A DNA stretch of 64,000 nt from Tretioscincus oriximinensis (lineage: Eukaryota; Chordata; Lepidosauria; Squamata; Gymnophthalmidae): NCBI GenBank assembly GCA_022410635.1, contig JAJVDF010000015.1, forward strand, positions 4,287,151-4,351,150, given 5' to 3'. Below are positions 22,701 to 31,711 of the stretch, in pieces; position 1 is the stretch's first letter; each line of letters begins with the position of its first letter. A model generated the notes under the pieces. The model was given only the letters and a program-made list of their open reading frames with translations, was not told the DNA's origin and searched no databases. A program made the position numbers and the translations under genes.

Positions 22701-25700
22701 AAATCCAGTTCTTTGATGACTTGATCAACTCTTTCTTTCTTTTCCTCTGATGACATAGTCAAAGGTAGTCGAAGTGCAGCTGAAAATTCCAGATTTTCCC
22801 TGACTGTCAAGGTTCCCATCACAACGTCATCCTTGATTATTTATTAAAAAGGAAATTTTCATCTGAACATTTCATTGGCTGGGTCACTTAACAAAAAAAC
22901 TGTACTAACTTTTCAAAGTTATGGCAAGGAAAGGGACTCTAATGAAAATGCTAGTATACTTTATCAAGAACAGGGATAGTCTTCCTCTTAGACCCACAAT
23001 TTTTTCTGTAACAAATTGCTGCTATGAATTGCACTGAAGATTAACTTAATATTTTGTTGCATTTCCTGATTCATGCAATAAATATAATAGCAGCTAAACA
23101 ATGGAAATATGCACAAGTACTGACCATAAGAGAGGAGTGTGACTATTTTAAATTGTACAGACTTGCATCCAGGGAAAAAGTTGGGGAGAGGAATGAGGAG
23201 GCTAAGCAGTAAAAGTGCATGTAATGTTCAATTGTAGAGTATTATATCTGAATTACTGAACAGCATTCACACTAAGTGATTATTATTTTTTAATTAATAC
23301 AGAGAACATAACAAAACAGAACAATAATCATAAAACAATCATAACACAAAAGATACAAACAACATGTACCCTATCCTCCCCCGTCCCCCCTTACAGTCGG
23401 AAATATTAACAGTTCATAATGTTCTTTGTTCAAAGAACATCAGAATTGTTCCTGTTATGACTTCTTTGGAGCCAAAAAGAATCCGTAGGTGATGTGTTTT
23501 TGCGATTTTTTACTCCAAAACATCTTAATGGTAGAACCTTGTGCTTTCAACCTCTTCTCCCTCAGATAATCAAATCTCATAAACTCAATCATATAGTTCA
23601 ACCAATTATCTACTGTCCACTTTGATCTGTCCTTTCACCCCTGTGCTGTAACAATATGTCCCGCCCATATAGCATATCTAACCAACCATATAATGTCCTT
23701 ACTTAAAGTTGAATCTAGGAGATAATTACCAAGTAGTAAATCCATGGACATATTTAAATTTAATTTTGCTATTAAATTAAGTTCCTTTAATACCTGATTC
23801 CAAAAATAACTAACCTAACTACAATCATACCACATGTGTCTATACCAGCCCCGCATCGCACAGCCGTGCCAACAAAGTGAAGAAACTCCCACCATATGAG
23901 ACGACTGTGCTGGTGTTCCATTGTGTTATAATTTTCATTTCTATCTCCCTAAGTCTATTGTCCTTATGCAACTCTATCTGTTTTACCCATTCATCCCAAA
24001 TTTCTTCTGTAATATTAATCTCCTGCATCCAATACACCTTAAATGAGAGGTAGTTTTTAATATCTCTTTTTTATAATAGCTTTATAAATACTCCCAACTA
24101 GTCCTTTCTTCCTCTCTATTAATTTAGTAATAATTTCCTCTGATATTAATTCCTGTGCCATCATCTCTGTTTTTATTTGGTTTCAATTTATAAATGAATA
24201 TAGTGCTAATCTTATTTCATTTAACTGGATTGTCATACCATATCATCTATAAGGTACCTCATTCTTATTTTATTCTGTTCCTTAAAAATCTTTAGATACT
24301 CGGCCATTTGCAGATTCCCATCTGGATTTATTTGGTTTATAGATATCCCAGTCCCTAACTATTACCAAAAATTTCCATACCTGTTTCCGTGCCTTGTGGG
24401 CTGACTTTAAGAGCTCCAACCAATATTTCATAATTTTCTTTTNGACTTTTAGAGGCATTACTGATTTATTCTGCATTAAATTTAACTTCATTTCCATCTT
24501 CCTTGGTTAATATTTTTNGCTAAATTCTAGATCTAATACATTCAGTAAATGGAAAGCTTCTGAATATGTTTTTAAACACAGCCTGCAGCCAGTAANGCAG
24601 GGGAGAAGACAAGGGGGAGAGGGGGAGAGGATGAAGAGGAGTGGGAAGGAGGAATAGAGGGGAGGGGGAGGGAAGGAGATGACATGAGGAAGAGAAGGAA
24701 TAGGAGGGTAGGAGGGGGGGAGGAAGAGAGGAGAGGAAAGTGGGGGTATAGGGAAGGGTAGGGGGTATAAGGAGGGTAGGAGGAAGAAGGGAAGGGGATA
24801 GATGGAGGGGCAAAGAGGAGGGAGCAGGAGGAAGAAAAAGAAAAGAAGAAAACATTAGAAGGAGAAAAAGAAGAAGAAGAAGACAACAACAAGAAAACAA
24901 GAAGAGAAGAAGAAGAAAAAGATGAAGGAGAAGAAAAGAAGAAGAAAACAAGAAGAAAAAGAAGTAGAACCAGAAGAAGAAGAAGAGCTAAGCCCACTGC
25001 CTTAGGGAGAACACTAGAGCCCACTGTATCCCTAAGGCAGTGGGCTTAATTCCACTAGTGTTGGACTGAACGCATTCGAGTTGGCCAGGCAGACTGGAAG
25101 ACCACTCTTCCCAGGCAACTCAGTTGCTCTTCAATCCATCTTTGAACTCTGTTGGATCTGCATGGCTCCTGCAGAGCTCCTGGACCGGCAAAAGGTAAGG
25201 CACAGCATATAGAGGAAAGGAGAAAGGGGGAGAGGGAAGAAGAGGAGGGGAGAGGGGGGAGAGGAAGGGGTGACAGAGGAGGGGAGGGGTCTTTAGATTC
25301 CATAGTGGCTGCTTTGGAATTGTCCCTTCCCATTCTTGGTTGGTGAGAAAGGGTAAGGAGAAGGGAATAGCACTAGAGGGGGGAGAGAAAGGGAAGGGGG
25401 CATAGGGGAGAAATGGGTTGGGGAGAAGGAGATTGGTGGCCAGGGGGAAGGATGGGTGGTTGTTAATAATGAAAGGAATCCCTTCTTCAGGCAAGAAGGG
25501 GAAGGCGTGGGAGGAAAGGAGGGCGGGAGTAAGCCCGATTCCTGGGCTCCATTATTGGGAGCACCTATAATGGGTGATGGTAGCATCAAACGAGCTGGGA
25601 CTCGAGGTCCCCACCTGGGAACAGGCAAATGTCATCACAGTCTGCCGGCTCACTTAGGCTTTATAATAAGTTGCATACTATAAATGTTACATTTTGGAAC

Positions 25701-28043
25701 CTGTATTATATTAACAAAAATAATATAAGAAGTGAAGAGACTAGTAGTTCACGCTGAGAATTTTCTTCCTGTGTTATATGATAGGCTTATGGACACCAAG
25801 GGTATAAATGGGTACTAGGATGGATGTCTGGGTGCTGCCTCCGGGATGGAGCAACAGGTAGTGCTCCTGAAATGCCATTTGCAGGGAGTCATGAACAGGT
25901 GCATATTTTGTTTTCCTCTGTTCAGAATGCCCAGGTGCATTTGGTGGGCCTCTGTGTGACACAGAATGCTGGACTAGACGGGCTCTGGCCCGATCCAGTA
26001 TGGCTCTTTTTATGTTCTTATATTCTCATGATATTTACTTTACGATATTTGGGTGGTTACAAGAGGAGGACCAAAAACTCAAAATGGCTCCAGAATACAT
26101 AATCATAATTTCACCATTTTAACACAAAAGAGGGTAGAGGAAATTAAATATTTTTCAAGAAGCAAATATAGACACGAAAGCCTAATGCAGTTACATTAAG
26201 TGTTTCAACAATAAACATGTTCAAAATGTACTATTCTTTGCACAAAAGGCCTTATTTTGTTCTAGAAAATGATCGAGGGAGCCTGATAGCCACATGCCAT
26301 TCCAGGTAAGCATGTCTGTGCTAGCCTGACAGAAGTCGTCTCATTTCTGAAAAATAACAANGTTAGTGCATTTTCAGTTTAAGGCTCTCTTTGCACTAGG
26401 CTTAATTTTGAGATGTATCCTAGAATAAGCAGAGATAATATTTCTAACAGAATCATATTCTAAGCATGCACTGAGATCTATGCACTGAGTTATAAATGAT
26501 CTGCATTGGCCACAGACTTTATTTACCTGTACTACATAGCCAGAAGTACATTTAAAATTTGGTGGCAATGGGTAGCCATTGATAAAAATGTCTCCAGTCA
26601 GCCCTTTAGGATCTTTTCTTGTTGCTAGAATGTCCAACAGCCTAGAATAAAAATCAAATTTTAGAATTATATACTCTAAATATCATATTGGTGAGGTTTT
26701 CCTTTACATCACATTATCACAGTTAATTTACTTTGGGATGTTTTCTTGACAGTGAATGTGAGACTCTTGAAACAATATTAGTATCATCACACTTACGAGG
26801 ATTTCCCACAGCCAGTAGGTCCTAAAATTGCATTGAGGCCAGGTTTCATGATACCACTGGGGGAAAAAACAATTAAATTTGCCATTAGTGTGACGATACA
26901 TTTCTAAATGAATCCTTTTAACGTGCCATTTTGCTTTCCTTTTCCCCACCATTTGTATAGATGTTTGCAACCCTATTTATGCAGGCACTATATTCAGTTG
27001 ACACATGAGGGGTTGCAATTACACTATTCCATATTTCTCACTTTTTCTTTATGAAAAAAAAGGAGCAGTATAGGCATCTATTGTAGGGGGCTGAAATCTG
27101 AAATTGTTGACAATCAACAAGATTGCTTCTTGGTCTGAGATTGCTTGGTCTTCTTCTTGGGCTATTCACTCTGCCACATAGCTGACCATATTTCCAGTAA
27201 TAACCTCGTTCATTATAGAATTAGTCCTTTCTACACCAAATACCAGTCTGGTGTGGTGGTTAGAGTGTCAGATTCTTGTCTGTCTCCTGTTTTGATTCTG
27301 AACTACTCCGCAAAAGGGTGACCTTGGGCTAGTCCCANTTCTTTGGAGCTCTATCAGCTCCCCCTACTTTACAAAGTGTCTGCTGCGAAGAATAGTACAG
27401 AAGGTTATGTAAATCACTTTCATTCGCTTCAGGTTGAGAAAAGTGGGGTATAACAACCATCTCTTCTTTTTCTTTTCCTTGAACTGAATCTCTGCATCAG
27501 CCAAATCATATGTCGATCTGGTTACAGGTAGACCTTTGCTCACAATAGTGAAAACCATTCCTTAATCACTGCAGAGGAAGCAATTCTATTACTAAGACCA
27601 ATCTCCTGACTTAATCTTGGGTCACTTCTGTGGAGATCAGGGGTGGAAGTGTTTATCTATCCTACCCCATGATCAACTTAGATGCATCCTAGTTAGAAGG
27701 AGACAACAGTTAAGCATTGTTGCTACCAGCAGTTTCAGGATAGCATTNTTATTTCAGAAAACAAAGACACAGTGCAAAGACAATCACCCTCTCATGTCAG
27801 CAATCCTTACCTGACATCTGTCAAAATTTCTTTCTGAACTTCTTTCCGAAACCCATAATAGCCAGTCTTCAGTTTCACTCTGTAGCTGATCTTGTGAAAG
27901 GTCATGGTGCTTCCTTTCCACAAGTCAAATGGAAAAGTGAATTTTCTCCTCTGTACATAACCTGCCCCTGTGGCATCTTCATCCACCGATTGGCGGTCAA
28001 ACAATTTAAGTCTGGGAAAAATGCTGCCTCTCTCGTTAGACAT
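4616..28043 (-). CDS. ABCG2: ABCG2-like half-transporter, copy 1 (exons 2-14; 3' exons not in window)
   Basis: Thirteen coding exons, read on the minus strand, join to 1764 bp (588 codons) without a stop or frameshift. By family knowledge ABCG2 is a homodimeric ATP-driven exporter of drugs, urate, porphyrins and steroid sulfates in the plasma membrane. Seen: Walker [10 protein letters not shown]-loop GYVVQ, signature VSGGERKR, Walker B VLFLDEP, H-loop [11 protein letters not shown], then the membrane domain starting at exon 9/10. The start MSNERGS at 28043 aligns with the human start, but an in-frame upstream ATG exists in the same exon. Oddities: the equivalent of human F439 is Leu, T542 is Asn, intron 12 has a GC donor, and exon 14 reads PGYGLN where copy 2 has PRYGMM. 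Exons 15-16 are not recognisable in the 4.6 kb to the left edge. Could be a functional diverged paralogue or one losing its 3' end. Confidence 0.9.
4706..6064 (-). other. copy 1 intron 13
   Basis: Contains half of a family B MITE (about 5515-5564) and the end of a family R retroposon (5886-5945, ccttgctagattttctgg). In 4706-5500 I see nothing recognisable. Confidence 0.6.
6065..6219 (-). CDS. ABCG2: copy 1 exon 13 (TM4-TM5a)
   Basis: A 155 bp exon, acceptor tcttctag, donor gtaagt. It reads [40 protein letters not shown] and [11 protein letters not shown]. The Asn in LLIN (codon 6086-6088) stands where human ABCG2 and copy 2 have the cavity-lining T542. Confidence 0.94.
6512..6690. mobile_element. 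small foldback element, family F
   Basis: Ends gggttcccatattaaatctg and tttatgtgggaaccct are inverted. Same ends as the larger element at 9829-10219. Confidence 0.5.
6970..7603 (-). mobile_element. CR1 LINE 3' fragment
   Basis: Closely similar to the copy at 1384-2073, but with an internal deletion near 7341 that removes the segment before [14 protein letters not shown] and shifts the frame. Confidence 0.88.
7624..8299. mobile_element. DNA-transposon-like element with inverted ends
   Basis: gggctgcaaatgcactg at the left is inverted as cagcct near 8299 (gtgcgtttgcagcct). Inside, ggggatccctgcc / cctttctcctcc is inverted again around 8060-8130. No transposase frame and no clear target duplication. 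Confidence 0.4.
8385..8509 (-). CDS. ABCG2: copy 1 exon 12 (TM3; GC splice donor)
   Basis: A 125 bp exon, acceptor ttgcag. It reads [20 protein letters not shown] then [20 protein letters not shown]. The equivalent of human R482 (PMRTLP) is kept. The exon ends AATAG followed by gcaagtat: a GC donor in otherwise ideal context, where copy 2 has gtaagtat at the same place. Confidence 0.92.
8641..8935 (-). mobile_element. tRNA-derived SINE, family T
   Basis: Minus strand: degenerate tRNA-like head with box B gggtttcgaagccc type sequence, body with ctacttgcagtcagttgc and a GAA/TTC-rich tail at 8641-8658. Family T copies share the tail motif gcggggtataagaacc. Confidence 0.7.
9690..10285 (+). mobile_element. 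CR1 3' fragment split by a foldback insertion
   Basis: CR1 3' sequence runs to ggtgcccagaagtaa at about 9828 and resumes at ccagatgcattagtgtgc at 10225, ending ctggactaggctaggctgtg. The interruption is the family F element. Confidence 0.65.
9829..10219. mobile_element. foldback element, family F
   Basis: About 110 bp arms: ggttcccacataaaatc, tttggccctttaaccgcc and agtaaagggaatgaataatt on the left are inverted on the right as aattattcattccctttac, ggcggtaatg and gattttatgtgggaacc. Nested in CR1, hence younger than it. Confidence 0.7.
10293..10540 (-). mobile_element. Sauria-like SINE
   Basis: tRNA-like head at the right (minus strand agagccagtctggtgcagtg, gttagaatat), middle ggtcacccagctgg and gtggggctgagagagttc, tail ttataccctgcttttctc. 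Matches the lizard Sauria SINE layout as I know it. Confidence 0.7.
11132..11263. repeat. AGT/AGA/AGC trinucleotide microsatellite
   Basis: About 130 bp of interrupted AGT, AGA and AGC triplets. It creates long Leu, Thr/Ser or Val/Glu open frames on both strands that are not genes. Confidence 0.95.
11977..12066 (-). CDS. ABCG2: copy 1 exon 11 (TM2)
   Basis: A 90 bp exon, acceptor ttcttgcag, donor gtaggt. It reads [20 protein letters not shown] then LFITEKKIF. The residue after TTNQC is Leu (codon at 12027-12029), where mammalian ABCG2 and copy 2 have the substrate-clamping Phe (human F439). N436 and the two preceding Phe residues are kept. Confidence 0.93.
12067..12509 (-). other. copy 1 intron 10
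   Basis: 443 bp; includes a Helitron-like 3' end (12409-12449) preceded by a GGGA-rich stretch at 12340-12400. Confidence 0.65.
12409..12449 (+). mobile_element. Helitron-like 3' terminus
   Basis: Hairpin with 13 bp arms (gcccattgcatta / taatgcaacgggc, 3 nt loop), then a short spacer and CTAG followed by T. Hairpin plus CTRR before T is the known Helitron 3' end. The same ATTsCACTAR end occurs at 25049-25058 and 59315-59324. Confidence 0.6.
12510..12592 (-). CDS. ABCG2: copy 1 exon 10 (TM1 end)
   Basis: An 83 bp exon, too short to show as a long open frame. Acceptor tcccctag, donor gttagt. It reads [20 protein letters not shown] then DVSGIQNR. The match to the copy 2 exon in length, phase and sequence supports it. 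Confidence 0.9.
13138..13262 (-). mobile_element. family R retroposon fragment
   Basis: Minus strand: matches the ends of family R (tttgctggactttctg region and catctgaagaagtagac), as in 54506-55070 but shorter and more decayed. Confidence 0.45.
13868..14050. repeat. unnamed dispersed repeat, copy 1
   Basis: Alignable by eye with 32400-32580: both have actttcagagtga, tcagcaaa, tgttttctttt, attctctaac and gaaagaaaattactatt in the same order. Not a family I can name. Confidence 0.5.
14084..14238. mobile_element. Harbinger-like foldback MITE, TAA target duplication
   Basis: 155 bp with inverted ends taggctgaccagatgacccc / ggggtcatctggtcagccta and near-complete self-complementarity, flanked on both sides by TAA. 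A 3 bp TAA/TTA duplication is typical for PIF/Harbinger. Confidence 0.75.
14277..15330 (+). mobile_element. CR1-like LINE 3' half, interrupted
   Basis: Plus-strand reverse-transcriptase remnants (start ggataccacaagggtctgtc; later [40 protein letters not shown]) with a family R piece inserted at 14331-14436 within the tttaacatttttattaatga motif. Confidence 0.75.
14331..14436 (-). mobile_element. family R short copy inside CR1
   Basis: Starts ttccagcaagggggct and ends cccccttgctggactttc ... ggctatttctctga; the ends are inverted. Very short target duplication (about 3 bp), unlike the 13-15 bp of the copies at 16922 and 54506. Confidence 0.5.
15437..15772. promoter_or_regulatory. intron 9 segment shared with copy 2
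   Basis: Alignable with 52515-52850, in the same intron at a similar distance from exon 9. Shared stretches include aatgaggttag, aattcttgtcaca, ggtcaagcttttacaaa and atatcaacatac. Either residual paralogy or a conserved regulatory element. Confidence 0.6.
16451..16695 (-). CDS. ABCG2: copy 1 exon 9 (linker to TM1)
   Basis: A 245 bp exon, acceptor ccaaaacag, donor gtaaac. It starts with an acidic stretch [11 protein letters not shown] not shared with copy 2, then [20 protein letters not shown] and [13 protein letters not shown], the connecting helix and start of TM1. Three bases longer than the copy 2 exon. Confidence 0.92.
16922..16984 (+). mobile_element. 63 bp family R copy with 13 bp target duplication
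   Basis: Left end tcaatttcagagaaatagcc joined directly to the right end gctcctttgctgga, flanked on both sides by catatctataaag (16909-16921 and 16985-16997). Confidence 0.75.
17013..17095. mobile_element. 84 bp palindromic MITE with TA ends (copy 2)
   Basis: Left arm tgttcaaaacaattaaggga and right arm cccttatttgttttgagca, flanked by TATA; same family as 626-709. Confidence 0.7.
18049..18255. mobile_element. hAT-like MITE with 8 bp target duplication
   Basis: Ends caggggtggactgg and ccaatccacccctg are inverted. Flanks caagttaa (18041-18048) and caaattaa (18256-18263) differ at one base, as expected for an old hAT insertion. Confidence 0.7.
18760..18864 (-). CDS. ABCG2: copy 1 exon 8 (linker)
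   Basis: A 105 bp exon, acceptor cctttttag, donor gtatgt. It reads [20 protein letters not shown] and then [14 protein letters not shown]. The [13 protein letters not shown] segment is the ABCG-conserved region after the nucleotide-binding domain. Length equals copy 2 exon 8. Confidence 0.92.
18865..19839 (-). other. copy 1 intron 7
   Basis: Half is an L1 3' remnant (19022-19460). 19480-19839 has nothing recognisable. Confidence 0.6.
19022..19460 (+). mobile_element. L1-like LINE 3' remnant
   Basis: Plus-strand frame reading [24 protein letters not shown], like the extreme C-terminus of L1 ORF2 in the minus-strand copy at 23285-24530 ([17 protein letters not shown]). Confidence 0.5.
19840..19991 (-). 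CDS. ABCG2: copy 1 exon 7 (H-loop)
   Basis: A 152 bp exon, acceptor tattcaag, donor gtgagt. It reads [20 protein letters not shown], with the H-loop histidine, then [17 protein letters not shown] and [11 protein letters not shown]. It completes the ATPase domain. Confidence 0.95.
19992..21237 (-). other. copy 1 intron 6
   Basis: 20040-20640 holds nothing I can name. 20640-20880 is a family T SINE fragment with a C-run at 20667-20678 and a GGA/GAA run at 20783-20836. 20880-21237 shows nothing. Confidence 0.6.
21238..21395 (-). CDS. ABCG2: copy 1 exon 6 (signature and Walker B)
   Basis: A 158 bp exon, acceptor cttaccag, donor gttaca. It contains [18 protein letters not shown] and then [15 protein letters not shown], i.e. 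the ABC signature, the Walker B aspartate and catalytic glutamate, and the D-loop, all intact. Confidence 0.95.
21396..22678 (-). other. copy 1 intron 5
   Basis: Contains a family T SINE fragment (21575-21755), a Harbinger-like piece starting gactgaccagat (21978) with the agaattttttgaagtgtgtg unit, and a palindromic end at 22545-22622 (gagtataagtcgaaggggg / ctagacttatactcgag). 21760-21970 shows nothing. Confidence 0.55.
21575..21755 (-). mobile_element. family T SINE, 5' part
   Basis: Minus strand tRNA-like head ending near 21755 (cacaaatggcacagttag) and body gagggcacccagccctctc. Decayed. Confidence 0.45.
22679..22831 (-). CDS. ABCG2: copy 1 exon 5
   Basis: A 153 bp, phase-0 exon, acceptor aatcaag, donor gtttgt. 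It reads [20 protein letters not shown] and continues to KVAESK. It encodes the helical part of the nucleotide-binding domain after the Q-loop. The gtttgt donor is weak but has the invariant GT. Confidence 0.93.
23285..24530 (-). mobile_element. L1 LINE ORF2 3' end
   Basis: Minus-strand frames read [47 protein letters not shown] and [20 protein letters not shown], in the order seen at the L1 ORF2 C-terminus. Frameshifted and broken. Confidence 0.75.
24599..24985. repeat. purine-rich tract (GGA/GAA)
   Basis: Almost 390 bases with nearly only G and A on the plus strand. It makes artefact Ser/Leu/Phe-rich open frames on the minus strand. Able to form triplex DNA in principle. Confidence 0.95.
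24990..25058 (+). mobile_element. Helitron-like 3' terminus with long hairpin
   Basis: Perfect 19 bp arms (24990-25008 and 25029-25047, aagcccactgccttaggga) followed by aattcca CTAG and T. Same terminal motif as 12449 and 59324. Confidence 0.55.
25195..25530. repeat. GGA-rich tract
   Basis: Interrupted purine-rich sequence (aaggggagagg type) with unique stretches; no coding support. Confidence 0.85.
25783..26028 (+). mobile_element. CR1 3' terminal fragment
   Basis: Plus strand from ggcttatggacaccaagggt through gccatttgcagggagtcatg to the CR1 3' end gatccagtatggctctt. Confidence 0.88.
26527..26641 (-). CDS. ABCG2: copy 1 exon 4 (Q-loop)
   Basis: A 115 bp exon, acceptor attctag, donor gtaaat. 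It reads [18 protein letters not shown] and ends [10 protein letters not shown], so the Q-loop glutamine is the last codon. Same length as copy 2 exon 4. Confidence 0.93.
26797..26856 (-). CDS. ABCG2: copy 1 exon 3 (Walker A)
   Basis: A 60 bp exon between a cccccag acceptor and a gtaagtg donor, reading [21 protein letters not shown] with the split codon. It holds the P-loop lysine and serine. The second glycine after the Thr-Gly pair is Cys, as in many other ABC ATPases (GCGKS), whereas copy 2 has GGGKS. Confidence 0.93.
26857..27810 (-). other. copy 1 intron 2
   Basis: Contains one Sauria-like SINE (27241-27478). 26870-27240 and 27480-27800 show nothing recognisable. Confidence 0.6.
27241..27478 (+). 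mobile_element. Sauria-like SINE
   Basis: Head ccagtctggtgtggtggtta gagtg (tRNA box A region), then gggtgaccttgggctagtc and tail gagaaaagtggggtataac. Confidence 0.7.
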
Positions 28044-28120
28044 AATGATAATTGCAATAATCACAGTTCTCCTCCCTGTCCGTGAAAAGGGTTCTGCAAC
28101 CATATCACAGTGCACATCTA
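27811..28120 (-). CDS. ABCG2: copy 1 exon 2 (start codon, N-terminus)
   Basis: Acceptor tttttacag ends at 28121 and donor gtaagg begins at 27810. The coding part from ATG 28043 is 233 bp and ends in the ABCG-typical [13 protein letters not shown] stretch followed by KEILTDV. The exon is open upstream of the chosen ATG, with another in-frame Met (MVAEPF) 20 codons earlier. MSNE was chosen because it aligns with the start of mammalian ABCG2. Confidence 0.88.
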
Positions 28121-28345
28121 CTGTAAAAATGGAATACAATTTCTATGAATATCATATCTTTACAGGTATTTCACTTAGGCATATTATTGTTACAACGATA
28201 TTGTGCTTTAAGGGGGCCTCCAAATACAGGTTGAAACTCTTGACTCTCTAAGATAATATTCAGAAATACCATTCGTATTCCACTTTTTGCCTGAGTGTCC
28301 TAGGACCAGATCCTAGTGTATGATAAATACAAGACAGNAAAATAA

Positions 28346-28583
28346 ATATTATTAATTTATACCTATATCCCGCCCTATACTCGAACGTCTCAGGGCTGCC
28401 AAACATAGCTTTTGTTGCTTTCTCCACAACAGACAAATGTGAAGTAGGTGGAGCTGAGAGAGTTCTAAAGAACTGTGACTGGCCCAAGATCACCCAGCTG
28501 GCTTCCTGGAAGAGTGTGGAATTGAACTGNAAGACTACCAGATAGGAGTCCAACACTCTAACCACTAAACCAAACTGGCTCTT
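28346..28583 (-). mobile_element. Sauria-like SINE
   Basis: Minus strand: agagccagtttggtttagtg head, gatcacccagctgg in the middle, tail with cccgccctatactcgaacg. Confidence 0.7.
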
Positions 28584-29223
28584 TTATTATATTGAAATAT
28601 AAGGCACCCAAGCTCTCTCCCCCTCCTACTCATCCTGGCTAGTCTGCAGACAGAGAAAATTCTGAAACAAAGGCCCACATGAAGAAGTGGGTAGGGTAAG
28701 AGCCAAAGAAGATCCTGTAATCGCCTCTAGCAGCCCCCTCCAGTCATGGAAGGCAATTACTAACCTTCCTGTACATCCTTCAGCTCATCTTATTATAATT
28801 TTCCTCCTAGCTAGAAGCTGTCCAAGCTCTGCCTACTTTCTATTAATTTTTTTTCTTCTCCTCTTTAGCTGACTGCAAAGGAAACTAGAAGTGGAATGAC
28901 CATGAGAGAAGCCATCAGATATCACCATAATCAATTGCTATTATGGGAAAGCTGGCATTTTTCTAGGTTTCCCAAAACTATGGTCTTATGCAATGTTACA
29001 GCCATATCCGAGGACTATTCCATTTTTTCACAATGACAAGTGCCTATTATAAAAGCTTGGATGACCAGCAGATTCATGAAGCCAATAGTAAGAGCAGCAG
29101 CCACCAAAATGCTGAGCAGAGTTAATTGGAGCTGTTGTGCTGGCGCTCACGGCCTGTTGGAAAGTATCGGAGGAGCACAGGACAGACTTTGTCCTGGATT
29201 GGAAACTGTCTGAAAAATAGAAA

Positions 29224-30376
29224 ACAGAAGGTAGTAATAAATGGACAAGTTCTCTGAGTGGAAAGAGGTAAGAAGTGGGGTACCCCAGGGGTCTGTACTG
29301 GGACCTTTGTTTTTCAATATATTTATAAACGATCTAGATGCTGAGGTAAATAGTGAAGTAGCACAGTTTGCTGACGACACTAAACTGTTCAGGGTAGTGA
29401 AAACTGAAAATGATTGTAAGGCACTCCAGAGTGATCTATTGAATTTGGGTGAGTGGGCATCAAAGTGGCAAATGCATTTCAACTTAAGCAAGTGCAAGGT
29501 CATCCACATTGGGACAAAGAACCCCAACTACTCCTACCACCTGATAGGAAACAAGCTTTCTGTAACAGAGCAAGAAAAGGATCTTGGGGTGTTGGTGGAC
29601 AATTCAATGAAAATGTCAACCCAGTGTGCAGCAGCAGCAAAAAAGGCAAATTCCATGTTAGGGATAATTAGGAAAGGAATCGAAAACAAGTNAGCAAATG
29701 TTGTTTTGCCTCTTTATAAATCTGTGGCAAGGCCACATTTGGAATACTGTGTTCAATTCTGGTCACCACATCTCAAGCGGGATATTGTGGAACTAGAGAA
29801 AGTGCAGAAAAGGGCAACAAAAATGATCAAGGGTCTGGAGCACCTCCCTTATGAAGTCAGGCTGCAACATCTGGGCCTCTTCAGCCTCAAAAGGCGATGT
29901 TTGAGAGGTGATCTGATTGAAGTATACAAAACCATGCATGGGATGGACAGGGTGAATAGAGAAAAATGTTTTCTTTATCATACAACACAAGCACCAGAGG
30001 GCACTCCTTAAAACTGATGGGTAGAAAAGTGAGAACAGATAAAGGAAAGTATTTTTTCACCCAGAGGGTCATCAGCCTGTGGAATTTACTTCCTAAAGAG
30101 GTAGTGGTAGCTTGGATAGCTTCAAGACAGGACTAGACAGGTTTATGGACACCAAGGGTTTAAATGGGTACTAGGACAGATGTCTGGATGTTGCCTTTGG
30201 GATAGAGCAACAGGCAGGGCTCCTGAAATACCATTTGCAGGGGTCATGAACAGGTGCATATTTTACTTCCCTCTGTTCGGACTGCCCAGGTGCATCTGGT
30301 GGGCCTCTGTGTGAGACAGAATGCTGGACCAGATGGGCTGTGACCTGATCCCGTATGGCTCTTATAATGTTCTTAT
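29224..30376 (+). mobile_element. CR1 LINE with a long reverse-transcriptase remnant
   Basis: A 256-codon plus-strand frame (29241-30011) covers the RT core: [20 protein letters not shown], the catalytic QFADDTKL motif, GEWASKWQMHFNLSKCKV, and [18 protein letters not shown]. It then goes out of frame before the 3' tail. The best-preserved CR1 in the window but lacks the endonuclease half. Confidence 0.93.
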
Positions 30377-30884
30377 GGAGCAGCGGGCAACCTCTTCTGC
30401 AAACTATAGTTCCCACACTGCACCACACCTAGTCTTATGAGGGAAAATGCCTCTTCAGCTAATCTGTGCCCAGTCCCACTCATGGGGATATGTTTTCTTC
30501 TTATAGGAAGATGGCTGTGGGACACGTCTATAGTGTCAGAAGAATTAGGAATTTTATTTCTCATGTTAAAGCACCCAGATTTTTTGTTTTTATTCGGTTT
30601 TGTAAAATGTTACTTTCTTTCTATATACAGTATATTTATTTACAATATTGGTTTTATTTCCCACAACTAGCAAAAAGTAACTTTCATTATTTAATATAGT
30701 TTTAGTAACTTTTAATATTTTGTTTTGGACTGAATCACATTTGACCATCAACTCACTGGCAATTTGGGCATCCCACTGCATTACAATAAAATAACTGAAT
30801 TACCCCACCCTTCCATGGCACTGACAAACACTAGCAACTAGGCCAGTTTTCCAGATGCGACAAATACTTGCATAGTACAGTTAA

Positions 30885-31210
30885 CACAATACATAACAAG
30901 CTGTAGGGACCAGAAGGAACTCTCTCAATAGAAGATTGGCTCATTAATTGATGGACTTAATTGAAATGGACAAGTTAACTATTCCAATAAAAGATGAAAC
31001 GTGGAATAAATTTGTTACAGTGATTATATATTTTCTAAAAGAAATTGAAGGTGGACTCTTAATTGCAATTTTTTTAAGATTAAAGAGAAAACTATTGATG
31101 TGGAGAGACCTATAGCATTTATGGAGACATAAAATGTTGCAGCGCATACTTATAAAGCAGGAGACACAGAAGAAGAGAGGAAGTCATTGAATTAACCACA
31201 AAGGGAGATA
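30885..31210 (+). mobile_element. L1-like 3' remnant
   Basis: Plus-strand sequence reads TIEDWLIKLMDLIEMDKLT and WNKFVTVIIYFLKE with frameshifts, resembling the L1 ORF2 C-terminus. Confidence 0.45.
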
Positions 31211-31593
31211 AATTGTAATTTCAAAAGTATGTAATTTTAGGTATATCTATTTGAAAATAAATACTCAAAATTGAAAAAAGCCAACCATTTGTAAGAGTGA
31301 AACCATGGTCATTAAATAAGTTTCAAAATAAAATGAAAACAAAATAATAAGCAAACAGAAATCATTTGCATTGGAAGCTTACTTACAAATTAGGAGACAT
31401 TTGAGAGAGAACAGGTCCATTCAATAAACAGAGAAAATGCCTGACATATAAAGAGAAAGGATATTTAAAAAGCAATATCATGTTTTGGGGTTCAACGTTT
31501 ATACTATGCAAAATCTACAGCTGTAAAAGACTGTAAAAGGATCCCAGGACCAAACTCTCAAAATAGCCTCATTGGCATCAGAGTCACATATAA

Positions 31594-31711
31594 ACTTTTA
31601 ATCCAGCTTCAGTATTGAGAAACTGGACTAAACTGAGAGAAGAGGGGGGGAATGTTGGAGTTTCTCCCCTAGTTTAGGCCAGTTCTTCAGGTCTGAAGAA
31701 GAATTAAAAGT
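31594..31711. mobile_element. foldback MITE, family B (copy 2)
   Basis: Inverted ends acttttaat / attaaaagt; interior ctggactaaactgag pairs with ctagtttaggccag. Confidence 0.65.

Larger units (their letters stand above)
22832..26526 (-). other. copy 1 intron 4
   Basis: The largest copy 1 intron. Contains an L1 remnant, two long purine-rich tracts, a Helitron-like hairpin and a CR1 end. 22850-23280 and 26030-26526 show nothing. Confidence 0.6.

Noticed and set aside
24520..25024. 143- and 150-codon Ser/Leu-rich frames
   Set aside because: Produced by the purine tract; overlapping frames are equally open and composition is non-protein-like.
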